Source: Beijerinckiaceae bacterium
GTDB taxonomy: Bacteria; Pseudomonadota; Alphaproteobacteria; Rhizobiales; Beijerinckiaceae
DNA length: 64,000 nucleotides
Direction: 5' to 3'
Assembly (NCBI GenBank): GCA_027533425.1
Contig: JAPZUD010000006.1
Coordinates: 558,001 to 622,000 of the forward strand
Made by a program: the position numbers and the translations under genes. How positions within the stretch are numbered: the stretch's first letter is position 1; the number at the start of each line of letters is the position of its first letter. Of this stretch, positions 7,769-16,275 are shown in pieces. Under the pieces are notes generated by a model. It was not told the DNA's origin and did no database searches. It was given only the letters and a program-made list of their open reading frames with translations.

Positions 7769-8407
7769 TCAGAGCGTTCGCAAAAGGCCGGTCTTCACAT
7801 CGAACATCGCGCCATGGATGTTCAGCTTGCCACGTCCATGCAGGATATTCACGCAGGGGAAGGTGAGCAGGTTCTCGATGGAGTTGCGAATCGAGGCGAC
7901 GGCCAGCCTTTCGGCATAATCATGGTCGCTTTCCTCGGCCTGCGCGGGAAGCGCTTCGGCCGCAGGCGAGATCAGCGTCATCCACTTGCCGATGAAATCG
8001 CCCGGGGAGAGCGCATCCTCGCTGTCCGGATTGCGGCTGCGCCGGACATAGGCATGCACGCCGCCGCATCGGCCATGGCCCATCACGACGATATGTTTCA
8101 CGCGGAGCGCCTGCACGGCGAATTCCAGCGCCGCCGACGTGCCGTGCAGCTCGCCATCCGGCGAATAGGGCGGCACGAGATTGGCCACGTTGCGGACGAC
8201 GAAGACCTCGCCCGGCCGCGCATCGAAAATGACTTCCGGCGAGACGCGGCTGTCACAGCAGGCGATGATCATGATCTCGGGCTTCTGCCCGTTTTCCGCC
8301 ATGTCGAACAGGCGCTCGCGCTCCTGGGGGAGCCGTCCGCTCTTGAACGCGGCATATCCATCCAGCAGGCGCTGCGGAAACGGCGTGGTCGGGGCAGGAG
8401 CATTCAT
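7769..8407 (-). CDS. beta-carbonic anhydrase
   Basis: A 212-residue beta-class carbonic anhydrase interconverting CO2 and bicarbonate. The zinc and catalytic motifs are complete: Cys50-x-Asp52-Ser53-Arg54 (ACCDSR) and His111-x-x-Cys114 (GHGRCGG). The ATG at 8407 gives a normal N-terminus; an upstream in-frame start would add 29 residues of unlikely sequence. It lies 92 bp downstream of an SbtB-like gene and the SbtA permease on the same strand. The three together look like a bicarbonate-supply module in which the enzyme equilibrates imported bicarbonate with CO2. Confidence 0.94.
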   Translation of the reverse strand: MNAPAPTTPFPQRLLDGYAAFKSGRLPQERERLFDMAENGQKPEIMIIACCDSRVSPEVIFDARPGEVFVVRNVANLVPPYSPDGELHGTSAALEFAVQALRVKHIVVMGHGRCGGVHAYVRRSRNPDSEDALSPGDFIGKWMTLISPAAEALPAQAEESDHDYAERLAVASIRNSIENLLTFPCVNILHGRGKLNIHGAMFDVKTGLLRTL

Positions 8408-8499
8408 GCCGCCGTTATGGCGGGTTCCCGCGTTTCCGCAAGCGGAATGTGCTGCACTGCAGCTAAAGCCGGAGGCCGGGAAAGCCGGCCGCAAGAACC

Positions 8500-8811
8500 C
8501 TAGAAGCGCTCGCCGCGCACGACCGCCACGTCGCCCACGGTCACGATGCCGATCTGCCGCGACAGCAGCCGCATGACATGGTCAAGGACGGCGTCCACCC
8601 GGCCCGCATCGGTGATGCAGATCAGCATGACCATCTGCCCGGCCCCGCCGACCAGCCCGTCGCGCGACCAGGTCCCGGTACTGCCCCGTCCCCCGAGCAC
8701 GGGCAGGATCGAGTAGCCGGTCACACCGGCCGTCTCGAGCGCGGCTGTCAGCCGGTGGATGGCAGGGGCCTCGAGGATGATCTCGATCCGCTTCTTGGGA
8801 TGCATGTCCAT
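8500..8811 (-). CDS. PII-like signalling protein, SbtB type
   Basis: A 103-residue protein with the ferredoxin-like PII fold signature (KRIEIILE, AGVTGYSILPVLGGRGSTG, MVMLICIT). The Gly-rich stretch around residues 38-46 corresponds to the base of the T-loop in SbtB. Cyanobacterial SbtB binds adenine nucleotides including cAMP and controls the SbtA transporter. Here the protein ends at VVRGERF and has none of the C-terminal cysteine-containing redox loop of cyanobacterial SbtB. Its ATG overlaps the sbtA stop by one base (TGATG), so the two are translationally coupled. Regulation of SbtA is inferred from this pairing. Confidence 0.75.
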   Translation of the reverse strand: MDMHPKKRIEIILEAPAIHRLTAALETAGVTGYSILPVLGGRGSTGTWSRDGLVGGAGQMVMLICITDAGRVDAVLDHVMRLLSRQIGIVTVGDVAVVRGERF

Positions 8812-9794
8812 CAGGCGCCTCCGGAAACACGTGCGGCGAGGAAGAGATAGAAGGGCAGGCCGAGCGTCAGGTTGAAGGGGAAGGTCACCGCCAGCGACAA
8901 CGTGAGATAGATCGCCGGGCGGGCTTCCGGCAGGGCCAGGCGCATCGCCGCCGGCACGGCGATATAGGAGGCCGAGGCCGAAAGCGTGATCAGCAGGGCC
9001 GCCCCGCCGGGCGAGAGCGGCAAAACGAGGCAGAACAGGGCCGCGAGCCCCGCCGAGATGAGCGGCATGTAGAGGCCGAAGGCCACCACCGGCAGCGAAA
9101 GCAGTTTGCCGCCCTCGCGAAGACCGCGCCCGGCAACCAGCCCCATATCGAGCAGGAAAAGGCAGAGAATGCCCCGGAACGGTGCGCCGATGAAGGGATC
9201 GATCATCACGAGGCCTTTTGGCCCGGTGATGGCTCCGATGATGAAGGAGCCGATCAGCATGACGATCGAACCGTTGAGGCCGATCTCGCGCAGCAACGCA
9301 CCGACGGGTTCGCCCCGCCGATCAGGTGCGGCACGCCGTGCCAGCAGCAGGGCAACCATGATGGCTGGCGTTTCCATGATCGCTGCCACCGCGACGAGAT
9401 AGCCCTCGAAGGGCCAGCCGGCGAGACGCACGGCCTCGGTACCGGCAACGAAGGTGACAATCGAGATCGAGCCATAATGCGCCGCCACCGCGGCCGCATC
9501 GATCGCGGAGAGGCGCGTGGTCAGGCGAAGCAGCCCGTAACCGATCAGCGGGATAGCGGCCGAGAGCAATGCGCCGGCGGCGATCGCGCCCAGCATGCGG
9601 CTGTCGATCCCGGTCTTGTGGATCTCGACCCCTCCCTTGAAGCCGATCGCCAGCATCAGATAGAGCGCCAGCGCCTTTGCAATGGCCTCGGGCACGGTCA
9701 GGTCGCTGCGCGCCAGGGCGGCAGCGAAACCAAGCACGAAGAACAGCACCATCGGCGAGGTGAGATTGGCGAGGGCAAGATCAAGTCCGGACAT
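8811..9794 (-). CDS. SbtA-family sodium-dependent bicarbonate permease
   Basis: A 327-residue very hydrophobic protein with about ten membrane segments in two inverted halves. It carries SbtA-like sequences such as LAIGFKGGVEI, AAHYGSISIVTF and ETPAIMVALLLA. SbtA imports bicarbonate with sodium across the inner membrane. The ATG at 9794 follows AAAGGG; a TTG at 9830 overlapping the upstream stop is the alternative. It sits between the DUF429 gene and sbtB. Substrate is by family only; some SbtA homologues outside cyanobacteria are untested. Confidence 0.85.
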   Translation of the reverse strand: MSGLDLALANLTSPMVLFFVLGFAAALARSDLTVPEAIAKALALYLMLAIGFKGGVEIHKTGIDSRMLGAIAAGALLSAAIPLIGYGLLRLTTRLSAIDAAAVAAHYGSISIVTFVAGTEAVRLAGWPFEGYLVAVAAIMETPAIMVALLLARRAAPDRRGEPVGALLREIGLNGSIVMLIGSFIIGAITGPKGLVMIDPFIGAPFRGILCLFLLDMGLVAGRGLREGGKLLSLPVVAFGLYMPLISAGLAALFCLVLPLSPGGAALLITLSASASYIAVPAAMRLALPEARPAIYLTLSLAVTFPFNLTLGLPFYLFLAARVSGGA

Positions 9795-9830
9795 GCCGCA
9801 CCCTTTGCCGGAGGAGTTTTCCGCCGTCAA

Positions 9831-10553
9831 TCACGCGAAGATCGCCATGGGCAGGCCGAACCGGTCGCGCTCGAACGGATCAGGATGGGGCCTGGCGAGG
9901 CCTGAGACCACGCGCTGCGCAGTCAGCAGGCAGGCAAGCGCATCCAGAAGGTCATCCGAACCGGCGCCTCTCGGCGGCGCGGCATCGAGGGATTCGGCAG
10001 GAATCCCGGCGGCCAGCAGCAAGGCCCGCCTCTCGGACTTGCCCGGCTCCGTCTTCTTCGGATGCACCAGCGGATCGCCTTTCAAGCGGCGGAAAACCAG
10101 CTCCGGATGCGTCTCGACCACAGGAAAACCCGGGTGCCGGGGATCACGCAGCCAGCAATCCAGCTCGCGGATCTTGCCGAAGAGATTAAAGGCCTGCTTC
10201 GCGACCTTGCGCGGCGGATCGGAGGAGGACAAGGCCGCATCGCAGGCCTGCCGGTAATCCTTTGCCTCCACCGCCGCACGTGCCGGAATGGAGAAGACAC
10301 TCGACTGGCGGGCGCCAAGCAGCGGACGGACCGTCCTTTCCGCCCCCCGCCCCGACCCCTCGATCCGGTCCGGCAGCCCGATCGGCATGTCGATGGCGAG
10401 AGCAGCCAGCGGCGGAACGGCATGGACCAGATCCGCCAGTCGCGGCACTACGGCCGCCTTGGGCGCGAGCGGGCCGGAAACCGGGCCGATCACCACCACC
10501 CAGCCGGACGGGCAGCCGTCAATGCCGGCGATCCATTCGCTTCCGGTTGGCAA
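9831..10553 (-). CDS. DUF429 family protein (predicted RNase H-fold nuclease)
   Basis: A 240-residue DUF429 protein. The N-terminal GIDGCPSGWVVV, the AIDMPIGLPD motif, ETHPELVF, and the C-terminal GSDDLLDALACL with spaced acidic residues match the predicted RNase H-like fold of this family. The biochemical role is unknown. It is the first gene of the minus-strand group leading into sbtA and its stop lies 36 bp before the sbtA ATG. A functional link to bicarbonate transport is not evident and the linkage may simply be transcriptional. Confidence 0.82.
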   Translation of the reverse strand: MPTGSEWIAGIDGCPSGWVVVIGPVSGPLAPKAAVVPRLADLVHAVPPLAALAIDMPIGLPDRIEGSGRGAERTVRPLLGARQSSVFSIPARAAVEAKDYRQACDAALSSSDPPRKVAKQAFNLFGKIRELDCWLRDPRHPGFPVVETHPELVFRRLKGDPLVHPKKTEPGKSERRALLLAAGIPAESLDAAPPRGAGSDDLLDALACLLTAQRVVSGLARPHPDPFERDRFGLPMAIFA

Positions 10554-10607
10554 GCCCGCCCTCCCGCGTTAATCCCAAGGCTCCACATCGATATTGGCAG
10601 GTACCCC

Positions 10608-11495
10608 ATGATCGAAAACCCCCCACCCCGGAAGTTTCGTTCGGTCCTGTATGTGCCTGCCATCAACGAGCGCGCCATTGCCAAGGCGGCGACACTCCCG
10701 GCCGATGCCATCATCCTCGATCTCGAGGACGCCGTTGCGCCGGAGGCCAAGGCCGAGGCCCGGCTGCGGGCGCGGGCCGCGCTGGAAAGCCGGATCCTCG
10801 CGCCGAGAACCGTGATCGTACGGGTGAACGGCCTGCCGGAAGGGGAGCAGACCCATGAATGGCTGGCCGATGATCTCGCCGAGATCGCCGCCGCCGGGGC
10901 GGATGCTGTGCTGTTCCCCAAGATCAGGACGGGCGCCGATGTCGCCCGTGCAGAAGGCCTGCTCGATCACCATTTCGCTCCCGCTTCGCTCCGGCTCTGG
11001 CTGATGATCGAGACCCCGCAGGCCATCCTCAATCTCCGCGATATCGTGACACCGCAGGACGAAAGCCACGGCCGGCTGGAAGCGCTGGTCATGGGCACGA
11101 ACGACCTTGCCAAGGAGATGCGGTTGCCGCCCTCGCCGTCGCGGCTGCCGTTGCTGCATGCCTTGTCCTCGACAGTCCTCGCCGCGCGGGCGCGGGATCT
11201 GGTTGTCCTCGATGGCGTATTCGGGAAAATCGAGGAGACGTCTGCCTTCGAGAGCGAGTGCCATCAGGGCCGCGCCCTCGGCTTCGACGGAAAGACGCTG
11301 GTCCACCCCGCGCAGATCGACATCGCCAACCGGGCCTTCTCGCCCTCCGATGCCGAACGGGCGGAAGCGGCAGCGATCGTGAAAGCCTTCGAGAACCCGG
11401 ACAATGCGGGGCGCGCCGTACTCGTCGTCAATGGCCGGATGGTAGAAGATCTCCATTACCGCGTGGCGAAACAGGTCCTCGCCCTCGCCGAGTGA
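10608..11495 (+). CDS. HpcH/HpaI aldolase / citrate-lyase beta-like CoA ester lyase
   Basis: A 295-residue CitE-like TIM-barrel protein. The conserved elements are in order: RSVLYVPA near 11-18, ILDLEDAV near 37-44, VIVRVNG, LMIETPQAIL with the metal-binding Glu, GTNDLAKEM with the metal-binding Asp, and KTLVHPAQI. Members cleave or form C-C bonds in CoA esters such as citryl-, malyl- or citramalyl-CoA. Which one is used here is open. The upstream frame is open for 182 codons, but the ATG at 10608 is where family similarity starts. It stands alone between divergent DUF429 and mtgA. Confidence 0.85.
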   Translation: MIENPPPRKFRSVLYVPAINERAIAKAATLPADAIILDLEDAVAPEAKAEARLRARAALESRILAPRTVIVRVNGLPEGEQTHEWLADDLAEIAAAGADAVLFPKIRTGADVARAEGLLDHHFAPASLRLWLMIETPQAILNLRDIVTPQDESHGRLEALVMGTNDLAKEMRLPPSPSRLPLLHALSSTVLAARARDLVVLDGVFGKIEETSAFESECHQGRALGFDGKTLVHPAQIDIANRAFSPSDAERAEAAAIVKAFENPDNAGRAVLVVNGRMVEDLHYRVAKQVLALAE

Positions 11496-11576
11496 GACTG
11501 CCGCGGCGGTCCAGCGCGTGAGACCGCGGACAGATACGGGGTGGCGGCCCCCGCCACATGGCCCTAGAATGGCAGG

Positions 11577-12242
11577 ATGAAGCGGCTTCACCGCCTGCGC
11601 CGGATCCTGATGGGCATCATGATCGGGCTGATCGCGCTCCTTGCGCTGAGCCTGCTGCTCGGCCGTATCCTGCCGGTCCCGTCAACACTGATGCTGGGCC
11701 GCTGGCTGGGGCAATTGCCCGTGACGCGGCAATGGGTGCCGCTTGAGGCCATTGCACCTTCGGTCACCCGTTCGGCGATCGCCTCGGAGGACCAGCGCTA
11801 CTGCCTGCATCGCGGCGTGGATTTCGGCGCACTGGCCGAAGTCCTGGAGGATCCGGACGGTCCCTCGCGCGGGGCCTCCACGATCACGATGCAGGTCGTC
11901 AAGAATGTCTATCTCTGGCCCGGTCGCTCCTACATCCGGAAGGGACTCGAGATTCCGCTGGCCCTTCTGGTCGATCTCGCCTGGGGCAAGGTCCGCGTGA
12001 TGGAAGTCTATCTGAACATCGCGGAATGGGGAGAAGGCATTTTCGGCATCGAGGCAGCGGCCCGCCATCATTTCGGCAAGCCGGCCCTGCGGCTCAGTCC
12101 GACGGAAGCAGCCAGGCTCGTCGCCATCCTGCCGGATCCGCGGCGGCGGGACCCGCGGCGTGATTCCGCATCGGCACGGCGGGTTTCGGCGAGAAGCCTC
12201 GCGGTCGGAGACCTCGCCGGTTGCGTTCTGCCACGCGGCTAG
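11577..12242 (+). CDS. mtgA: monofunctional biosynthetic peptidoglycan transglycosylase
   Basis: A 221-residue inner-membrane glycosyltransferase of family GT51 that polymerises lipid II into glycan strands. One membrane anchor lies at about 10-29. The catalytic Glu71 sits in AIASEDQRYCLHRG. The second signature GASTITMQVVKNVYLW and the EVYLNIAEWG motif with its second catalytic Glu are present. There is no transpeptidase domain, so it is MtgA rather than a class A PBP. The C-terminal 30 residues are Arg-rich and poorly conserved. Convergent with ppa, with 9 bp between the stops. Confidence 0.93.
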   Translation: MKRLHRLRRILMGIMIGLIALLALSLLLGRILPVPSTLMLGRWLGQLPVTRQWVPLEAIAPSVTRSAIASEDQRYCLHRGVDFGALAEVLEDPDGPSRGASTITMQVVKNVYLWPGRSYIRKGLEIPLALLVDLAWGKVRVMEVYLNIAEWGEGIFGIEAAARHHFGKPALRLSPTEAARLVAILPDPRRRDPRRDSASARRVSARSLAVGDLAGCVLPRG

Positions 12243-12251
12243 CGAGCTCCC

Positions 12252-12782
12252 TCAGGCGAGGCGCGCCCGCTCGATCGCCTCGACAATGAAACGCCGGGCC
12301 TCGGCCGCATCGCCCCAACCAAGCAGCTTCACCCATTTGCCCGGCTCGAGATCCTTGTAGTGCAGGAAGAAATGCTCGATCTGCTTCCAGGTGATTTCCG
12401 GGAGGTCAGAATAATTCTCCACCTTGGCGTAACGCTGCGTCAGCTTGGGCGAGGGAACCGCAATGATCTTCTCGTCACCGCCGCCATCATCTTCCATCCG
12501 CAGCACGCCGATCGGCTTCACATTGATCACGGCACCGGGGATGATCGGCCGGGTATTGGCGATCAGCACGTCGATCGGGTCACCATCCTCGGACAGCGTA
12601 TGCGGCACGAAGCCATAATTCCCCGGATAGCGCATCGGCGTGTAGAGGAAACGGTCGACGACCAGCGTCCCGGCTTCCTTGTCCATTTCGTACTTGATCG
12701 GCTCCCCGCCGATGGGGACCTCGACGACCACATTGATATCGTAAGGCGGGTTCTTGCCGATGGCGATGGCATCAAGGCGCAT
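12252..12782 (-). CDS. ppa: inorganic pyrophosphatase
   Basis: A 176-residue family I soluble pyrophosphatase that hydrolyses PPi from biosynthetic reactions. The family signature DGDPIDVLI, with its metal-binding aspartates, is near residues 66-74. [19 protein letters not shown] and [10 protein letters not shown] are diagnostic of bacterial Ppa. The start is the ATG at 12782 behind AGGAG; an upstream in-frame start at 12821 lacks a plausible site. Single-gene unit. Confidence 0.96.
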   Translation of the reverse strand: MRLDAIAIGKNPPYDINVVVEVPIGGEPIKYEMDKEAGTLVVDRFLYTPMRYPGNYGFVPHTLSEDGDPIDVLIANTRPIIPGAVINVKPIGVLRMEDDGGGDEKIIAVPSPKLTQRYAKVENYSDLPEITWKQIEHFFLHYKDLEPGKWVKLLGWGDAAEARRFIVEAIERARLA

Positions 12783-12899
12783 GGGGACAACTCCTGTTCT
12801 TTCCTGACGCTCTAATCGCAATGTTTGCGATGCACAATATCACCAGAAGACCAAGACGCGCGGTTTGACACCGGCGGAAGGGATGCTAAGCCCGCCACT

Positions 12900-13622
12900 A
12901 TGCCCAAGCCGGTTCATTCCGACGAGTATTACGAATGGCGTCGTCTCAAGCGCGAGGCCCGCTGGAACCGGCCGATCGGCTCGGCGCGCGAGCGGATCCG
13001 TGCCTGGCTGGACCTGCTTTTCGTCGATCACGGTATCCTCCGCCTGGTGCATCTCAACCGGCACCGTGTCGGGCAGAACCTTCTGCGCTCGGCGCAGCCT
13101 TCCCCGCGCGATATCGCACGGATGGCGAGGGAAGGGCTGAAGACCATCGTGAATTTGCGGGGCGGCCGCTCGCACGGAGCCTGGCAGCTCGAGCGTGATG
13201 CGGCCGAGCGCCATGGCGTCGCCATCGTCGATTTCGTGCTGCGCTCGCGCGAGGCACCGGACCGCGAATCCCTGCTGGCCCTCCCCGCCTTCTTCGCCGG
13301 GCTCGACTATCCGGCCCTTGCCCATTGCAAATCGGGTGCGGATCGCGCCGGCCTGTTTGCAGCCTTGTACCTCCTGGTCGTCGAAGGCGCAAAAGTCAGC
13401 GAGGCCCGGCGCGAATTGTCGCTGCTCAAGGGCCATTTCCGCTATGCCAAGACGGGCATCCTTGACGCGTTCCTCGAGGATTATGCCGAAAATGGCGAGA
13501 AACGCGGCAAGACATTCATGGACTGGGTCCGTGAGGATTACGATCCGGACGCGCTGCAGAAGCGCTTCAGGCCCAAACGGCTTCACAGCCTCGTGGCTGA
13601 TACCCTGCTGCGTCGGGAATGA
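12900..13622 (+). CDS. tyrosine/dual-specificity phosphatase family protein
   Basis: A 240-residue protein with the CX5R phosphatase signature His142-Cys143-Lys-Ser-Gly-Ala-Asp-Arg149. A likely general acid lies in the preceding loop (RSREAPDRES). The domain before it (NLLRSAQPSPRDIARMAREGLKTIVNLRGG) matches bacterial DSP-like phosphatases that act on phosphotyrosine or small phosphates. The N-terminal 45 residues are basic and may be cytosolic linker; no signal peptide is seen. The substrate is unknown. It is followed on the other strand by tRNA-Gly. Confidence 0.82.
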   Translation: MPKPVHSDEYYEWRRLKREARWNRPIGSARERIRAWLDLLFVDHGILRLVHLNRHRVGQNLLRSAQPSPRDIARMAREGLKTIVNLRGGRSHGAWQLERDAAERHGVAIVDFVLRSREAPDRESLLALPAFFAGLDYPALAHCKSGADRAGLFAALYLLVVEGAKVSEARRELSLLKGHFRYAKTGILDAFLEDYAENGEKRGKTFMDWVREDYDPDALQKRFRPKRLHSLVADTLLRRE

Positions 13623-13661
13623 CTTGTCCGGAGAGGACTGTGTTTCCTGGGGTCGGGAAAC

Positions 13662-13736
13662 TGGAGCGGGTAAAGGGATTCGAACCCTTGACCCCAACCT
13701 TGGCAAGGTTGTGCTCTACCCCTGAGCTACACCCGC
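13662..13736 (-). tRNA. tRNA-Gly (anticodon GCC)
   Basis: On the minus strand the acceptor stem GCGGGTG pairs with the 3' end. The D-loop GCTCAGGGGTAGAGC, anticodon loop TTGCCAA and T-arm GGGTTCGAATCCC are complete. CCA is encoded (13662-13664). The GCC anticodon gives glycine. Total 75 nt. Confidence 0.98.
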
Positions 13737-13836
13737 ATCCGTGTCCGGTTGAAATCGCCGGAGGACGGCTCTATGCCCCAACTTGTTCGGCCTGACAAGT
13801 CCGAATTTTCGGTTCGGTGACGAAAGATTTTCCCTC

Positions 13837-14373
13837 ATGACGGATTCCCCAGCCCCGCCCGCAACCAACGCCGCGCTCGCCTTGCTGGCGGAACTCGGCA
13901 TCCACGCCGCCACGGTGGAACACCCGCCGCTCTATACGGTCGAGGAATCGCGCGCCCTGCGCGGAGAGATTGCCGGCGCGCATACCAAGAACCTTTTCCT
14001 CAAGGACAAGGGCAGCAACCTGTTCCTCGTGACGGCCGAGGAATCCTCTCCGCTCGATCTCAAGCAGATCGACAAGGTCATCGGGGCGAAAGGCCGTGTC
14101 TCCTTCGCCAGCGCCGAACAGCTGCTCGACGCGCTCGGCATCCTGCCGGGGTCGGTCAGCCCGCTCGCGCTGGTCAATGACCGGACCGGCCGGGTGCGCT
14201 TCATCCTTGAGGAAAGGCTGGCGGAAGAGCCGGTCATCAACGTGCATCCCCTGGTCAACACGATGACGACCTCGATCGCTGCAGCCGATCTGCGCCGCTA
14301 CATCGAGGCGACGGGCCACGCGATCACGGTGCTCCCGCTTCCTTACCGGGAAATGGCGGAACCGCCGGCCTGA
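13837..14373 (+). CDS. prolyl-tRNA editing protein (YbaK/ProX family)
   Basis: A 178-residue single-domain YbaK/ProRS-INS protein. Such free-standing editing domains deacylate mischarged tRNA-Pro, removing alanine or cysteine depending on subtype. Conserved pieces are EHPPLYTVEES near 28-38, GAHTKNLFLKDK near 48-59 with the conserved Lys, and GSVSPLALVND near 107-117. The TKNLFLKDK and NVHPLVNTMTTSI motifs favour the ProXp-Ala/PrdX branch. The start is the ATG at 13837. It is 80 bp from a thioredoxin gene and there is no sign of special regulation. Confidence 0.88.
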   Translation: MTDSPAPPATNAALALLAELGIHAATVEHPPLYTVEESRALRGEIAGAHTKNLFLKDKGSNLFLVTAEESSPLDLKQIDKVIGAKGRVSFASAEQLLDALGILPGSVSPLALVNDRTGRVRFILEERLAEEPVINVHPLVNTMTTSIAAADLRRYIEATGHAITVLPLPYREMAEPPA

Positions 14374-14452
14374 CGGAGCAAGGCAGTTGCGTGGACCCGG
14401 CCAAGGCCCCATGTAAGCAGGAACGAGACGGACAGCAGAAGGAGCCGGGCTG

Positions 14453-15331
14453 ATGAGCGACGCAGCCGATCTGATCAAGGACACGACAACCGCGACCTTC
14501 CGGCAGGACGTCCTGCAGGAATCCGTGAAGCAGCCGGTCCTTGTCGATTTCTGGGCACCGTGGTGCGGCCCCTGCAAGCAGCTGGGCCCCGCCATCGAGA
14601 AGGTGATCAAGGCCGCCAAGGGCAAGGTGAAGCTGGTCAAGATGAATATCGACCAGTATCCCGAGATTGCCGGCCAGCTCGGCGTGCAATCCATTCCGGC
14701 AGTCTTTGCCTTCTCGCGCGGCCAGCCGGTTGACGGCTTTGTCGGCAATCTGCCCGAAAGCCAGATCCGGGGCTTCATCGAACGGCTTGTCGGGCCGCTG
14801 GGCGCGGACATCGCCACGCTGGTCGCCGAGGGCAACGCCCTGCTGGAGGATGGCGATGCGGCCGGCGCGGCCGAGTGCTTCGCGCGGATCCTGGCCGAGG
14901 AATCCGGGAATGCCGATGCCCTTGGTGGCCTCGCTCGCGCCCAGGTTCTCGCCGGAAATCTCGATCAGGCCGACCGCATTCTCGCTGCTGTTCCGGCGGC
15001 GCAGGCCTCCCATGCCGCGATTGCCGGCGCGCGCGCCGCGCTCGATCTTGCGCGACAGGTCGAATCCCTCGGCGATGTCGCAAACCTGGTGCGGCAGGTT
15101 GAGGCCAACCCCGCTGATCATCAGGCGCGGTTTGACCTTGCGCTGGCGCTGAATGCCAAGAACCGCCGCCTCGAGGCCGCCGAACACCTCATTGCCATCC
15201 TCCGCAAGGACCGGAACTGGAACGATGATGGCGCCCGGAAACAGCTCATCCAGTTCTTCGAGGCGTGGGGCCCGGTGGACGAGGCGACGCTTGCCGGGCG
15301 CCGCATGCTCTCGGCCACATTGTTCTCCTGA
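14453..15331 (+). CDS. thioredoxin-domain chaperedoxin with TPR tail (CnoX/YbbN-like)
   Basis: A 292-residue protein. Residues 1-115 form a thioredoxin domain with active site Trp37-Cys38-Gly-Pro-Cys41. Residues about 120-290 are Ala-rich helices of tetratricopeptide type, giving the CnoX (YbbN) layout. In alphaproteobacteria CnoX keeps a working CGPC, whereas the E. coli protein does not; the family protects clients from overoxidation and hands them to GroEL or DnaK. It is followed after 13 bp by the Lon-N gene and then trm112, so all three probably share a transcript. Confidence 0.85.
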   Translation: MSDAADLIKDTTTATFRQDVLQESVKQPVLVDFWAPWCGPCKQLGPAIEKVIKAAKGKVKLVKMNIDQYPEIAGQLGVQSIPAVFAFSRGQPVDGFVGNLPESQIRGFIERLVGPLGADIATLVAEGNALLEDGDAAGAAECFARILAEESGNADALGGLARAQVLAGNLDQADRILAAVPAAQASHAAIAGARAALDLARQVESLGDVANLVRQVEANPADHQARFDLALALNAKNRRLEAAEHLIAILRKDRNWNDDGARKQLIQFFEAWGPVDEATLAGRRMLSATLFS

Positions 15332-15344
15332 GGCGGACCCGGTC

Positions 15345-16016
15345 ATGCCCAGCAATGTCGCGTATCTCGATGCAGGCGAATTGCCGGAGACGCTTCCGGT
15401 TTTTCCGCTCCCGGGGGCCTTGCTGCTGCCGCGCGGACAGATGCCGCTCAACATCTTCGAGCCGCGCTACCTCGCGATGATCGACGCTGCGCTGCGCGGG
15501 GACAGGCTGATCGGCATGATTCAGCCCGATGTCTCGCAGGCAGCGCAGATCGGCCTGCCACCGCTTTATCAGGTCGGCTGCGCTGGCCGGATCACACAAT
15601 TTGCGGAAACCGGCGACGGCCGCTACCTGATCCAGTTGACAGGGATCTGCCGCTTCCGGCTGGTTGAGGAAATCCAGGCCGATACCCTGTTCCGGCAGGT
15701 CCGCGCCGACTTTCGCGCTTTCGAAACCGATCTCGAGGCGCGCCGCGGCGAGGAGCGGGTTCGGCGGCAGGCGGTGATCGACGCGCTGCGCCGGTTCTCG
15801 GAAGCCAACAGGCTCGAAATCGACTGGGACAACATCCATGCCGCGCCGAACGAGGCGCTGGTCAATGCCCTGTCGATGATGGCGCCTTTTGGCGTTGCGG
15901 AGAAACAGGCCCTGCTGGAAGCGCCGGATCTCGAATCCCGCGCGGACATGCTGGTGGCGCTGACCGAGATGGATCTGGTCCGTGAAGCCGGCGACGGCGG
16001 AACCCGCATGCAATAG
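15345..16016 (+). CDS. LON peptidase N-terminal (substrate-binding) domain protein
   Basis: A 223-residue protein consisting of the LON-N (PUA-like) domain only: LPVFPLPGALLLPRGQMPLNIFEPRYLAMIDAAL is shortened here to its ends, LPVFPLPG and IFEPRYL. There is no AAA+ or protease part. Stand-alone LON-N proteins are widespread beside cnoX and trm112 in alphaproteobacteria, but their function is not settled; peptide binding or an adaptor role is assumed. The start is the ATG at 15345 just after the cnoX stop. The next gene starts 7 bp downstream. Confidence 0.88.
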   Translation: MPSNVAYLDAGELPETLPVFPLPGALLLPRGQMPLNIFEPRYLAMIDAALRGDRLIGMIQPDVSQAAQIGLPPLYQVGCAGRITQFAETGDGRYLIQLTGICRFRLVEEIQADTLFRQVRADFRAFETDLEARRGEERVRRQAVIDALRRFSEANRLEIDWDNIHAAPNEALVNALSMMAPFGVAEKQALLEAPDLESRADMLVALTEMDLVREAGDGGTRMQ

Positions 16017-16023
16017 GTGACCT

Positions 16024-16269
16024 ATGGCTGACGAACCCGAAAAACAGGCTGCCCTCGCGATGACCAACACCAATCTGACATCCGGCTCTACCGAGCGGGG
16101 CATCGACCCCAAACTGCTCGAATTGCTGGTCTGCCCGGTCACCAAGTCGACACTCGACTATGATGCTGTTCATCAGGAGCTGGTCAGCCGTCCTGCGCGA
16201 CTGGCCTACCCGATCCGCGACGGCATTCCGATCATGTTGCCCGAGGAAGCGCGCCGCCTCGACGATTGA
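16024..16269 (+). CDS. Trm112 family protein
   Basis: An 81-residue protein ending in a Trm112-like domain ([15 protein letters not shown], then [22 protein letters not shown]). Eukaryotic and archaeal Trm112 activates methyltransferases; bacterial short forms are uncharacterised. Only one cysteine is visible where zinc-binding members have a CPxC-type pair, so metal binding is doubtful. The first 25 residues are a variable extension. Third gene of the cnoX-lonN-trm112 group and convergent with the UbiH-type gene. Confidence 0.87.
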   Translation: MADEPEKQAALAMTNTNLTSGSTERGIDPKLLELLVCPVTKSTLDYDAVHQELVSRPARLAYPIRDGIPIMLPEEARRLDD

Positions 16270-16275
16270 ACGCTG

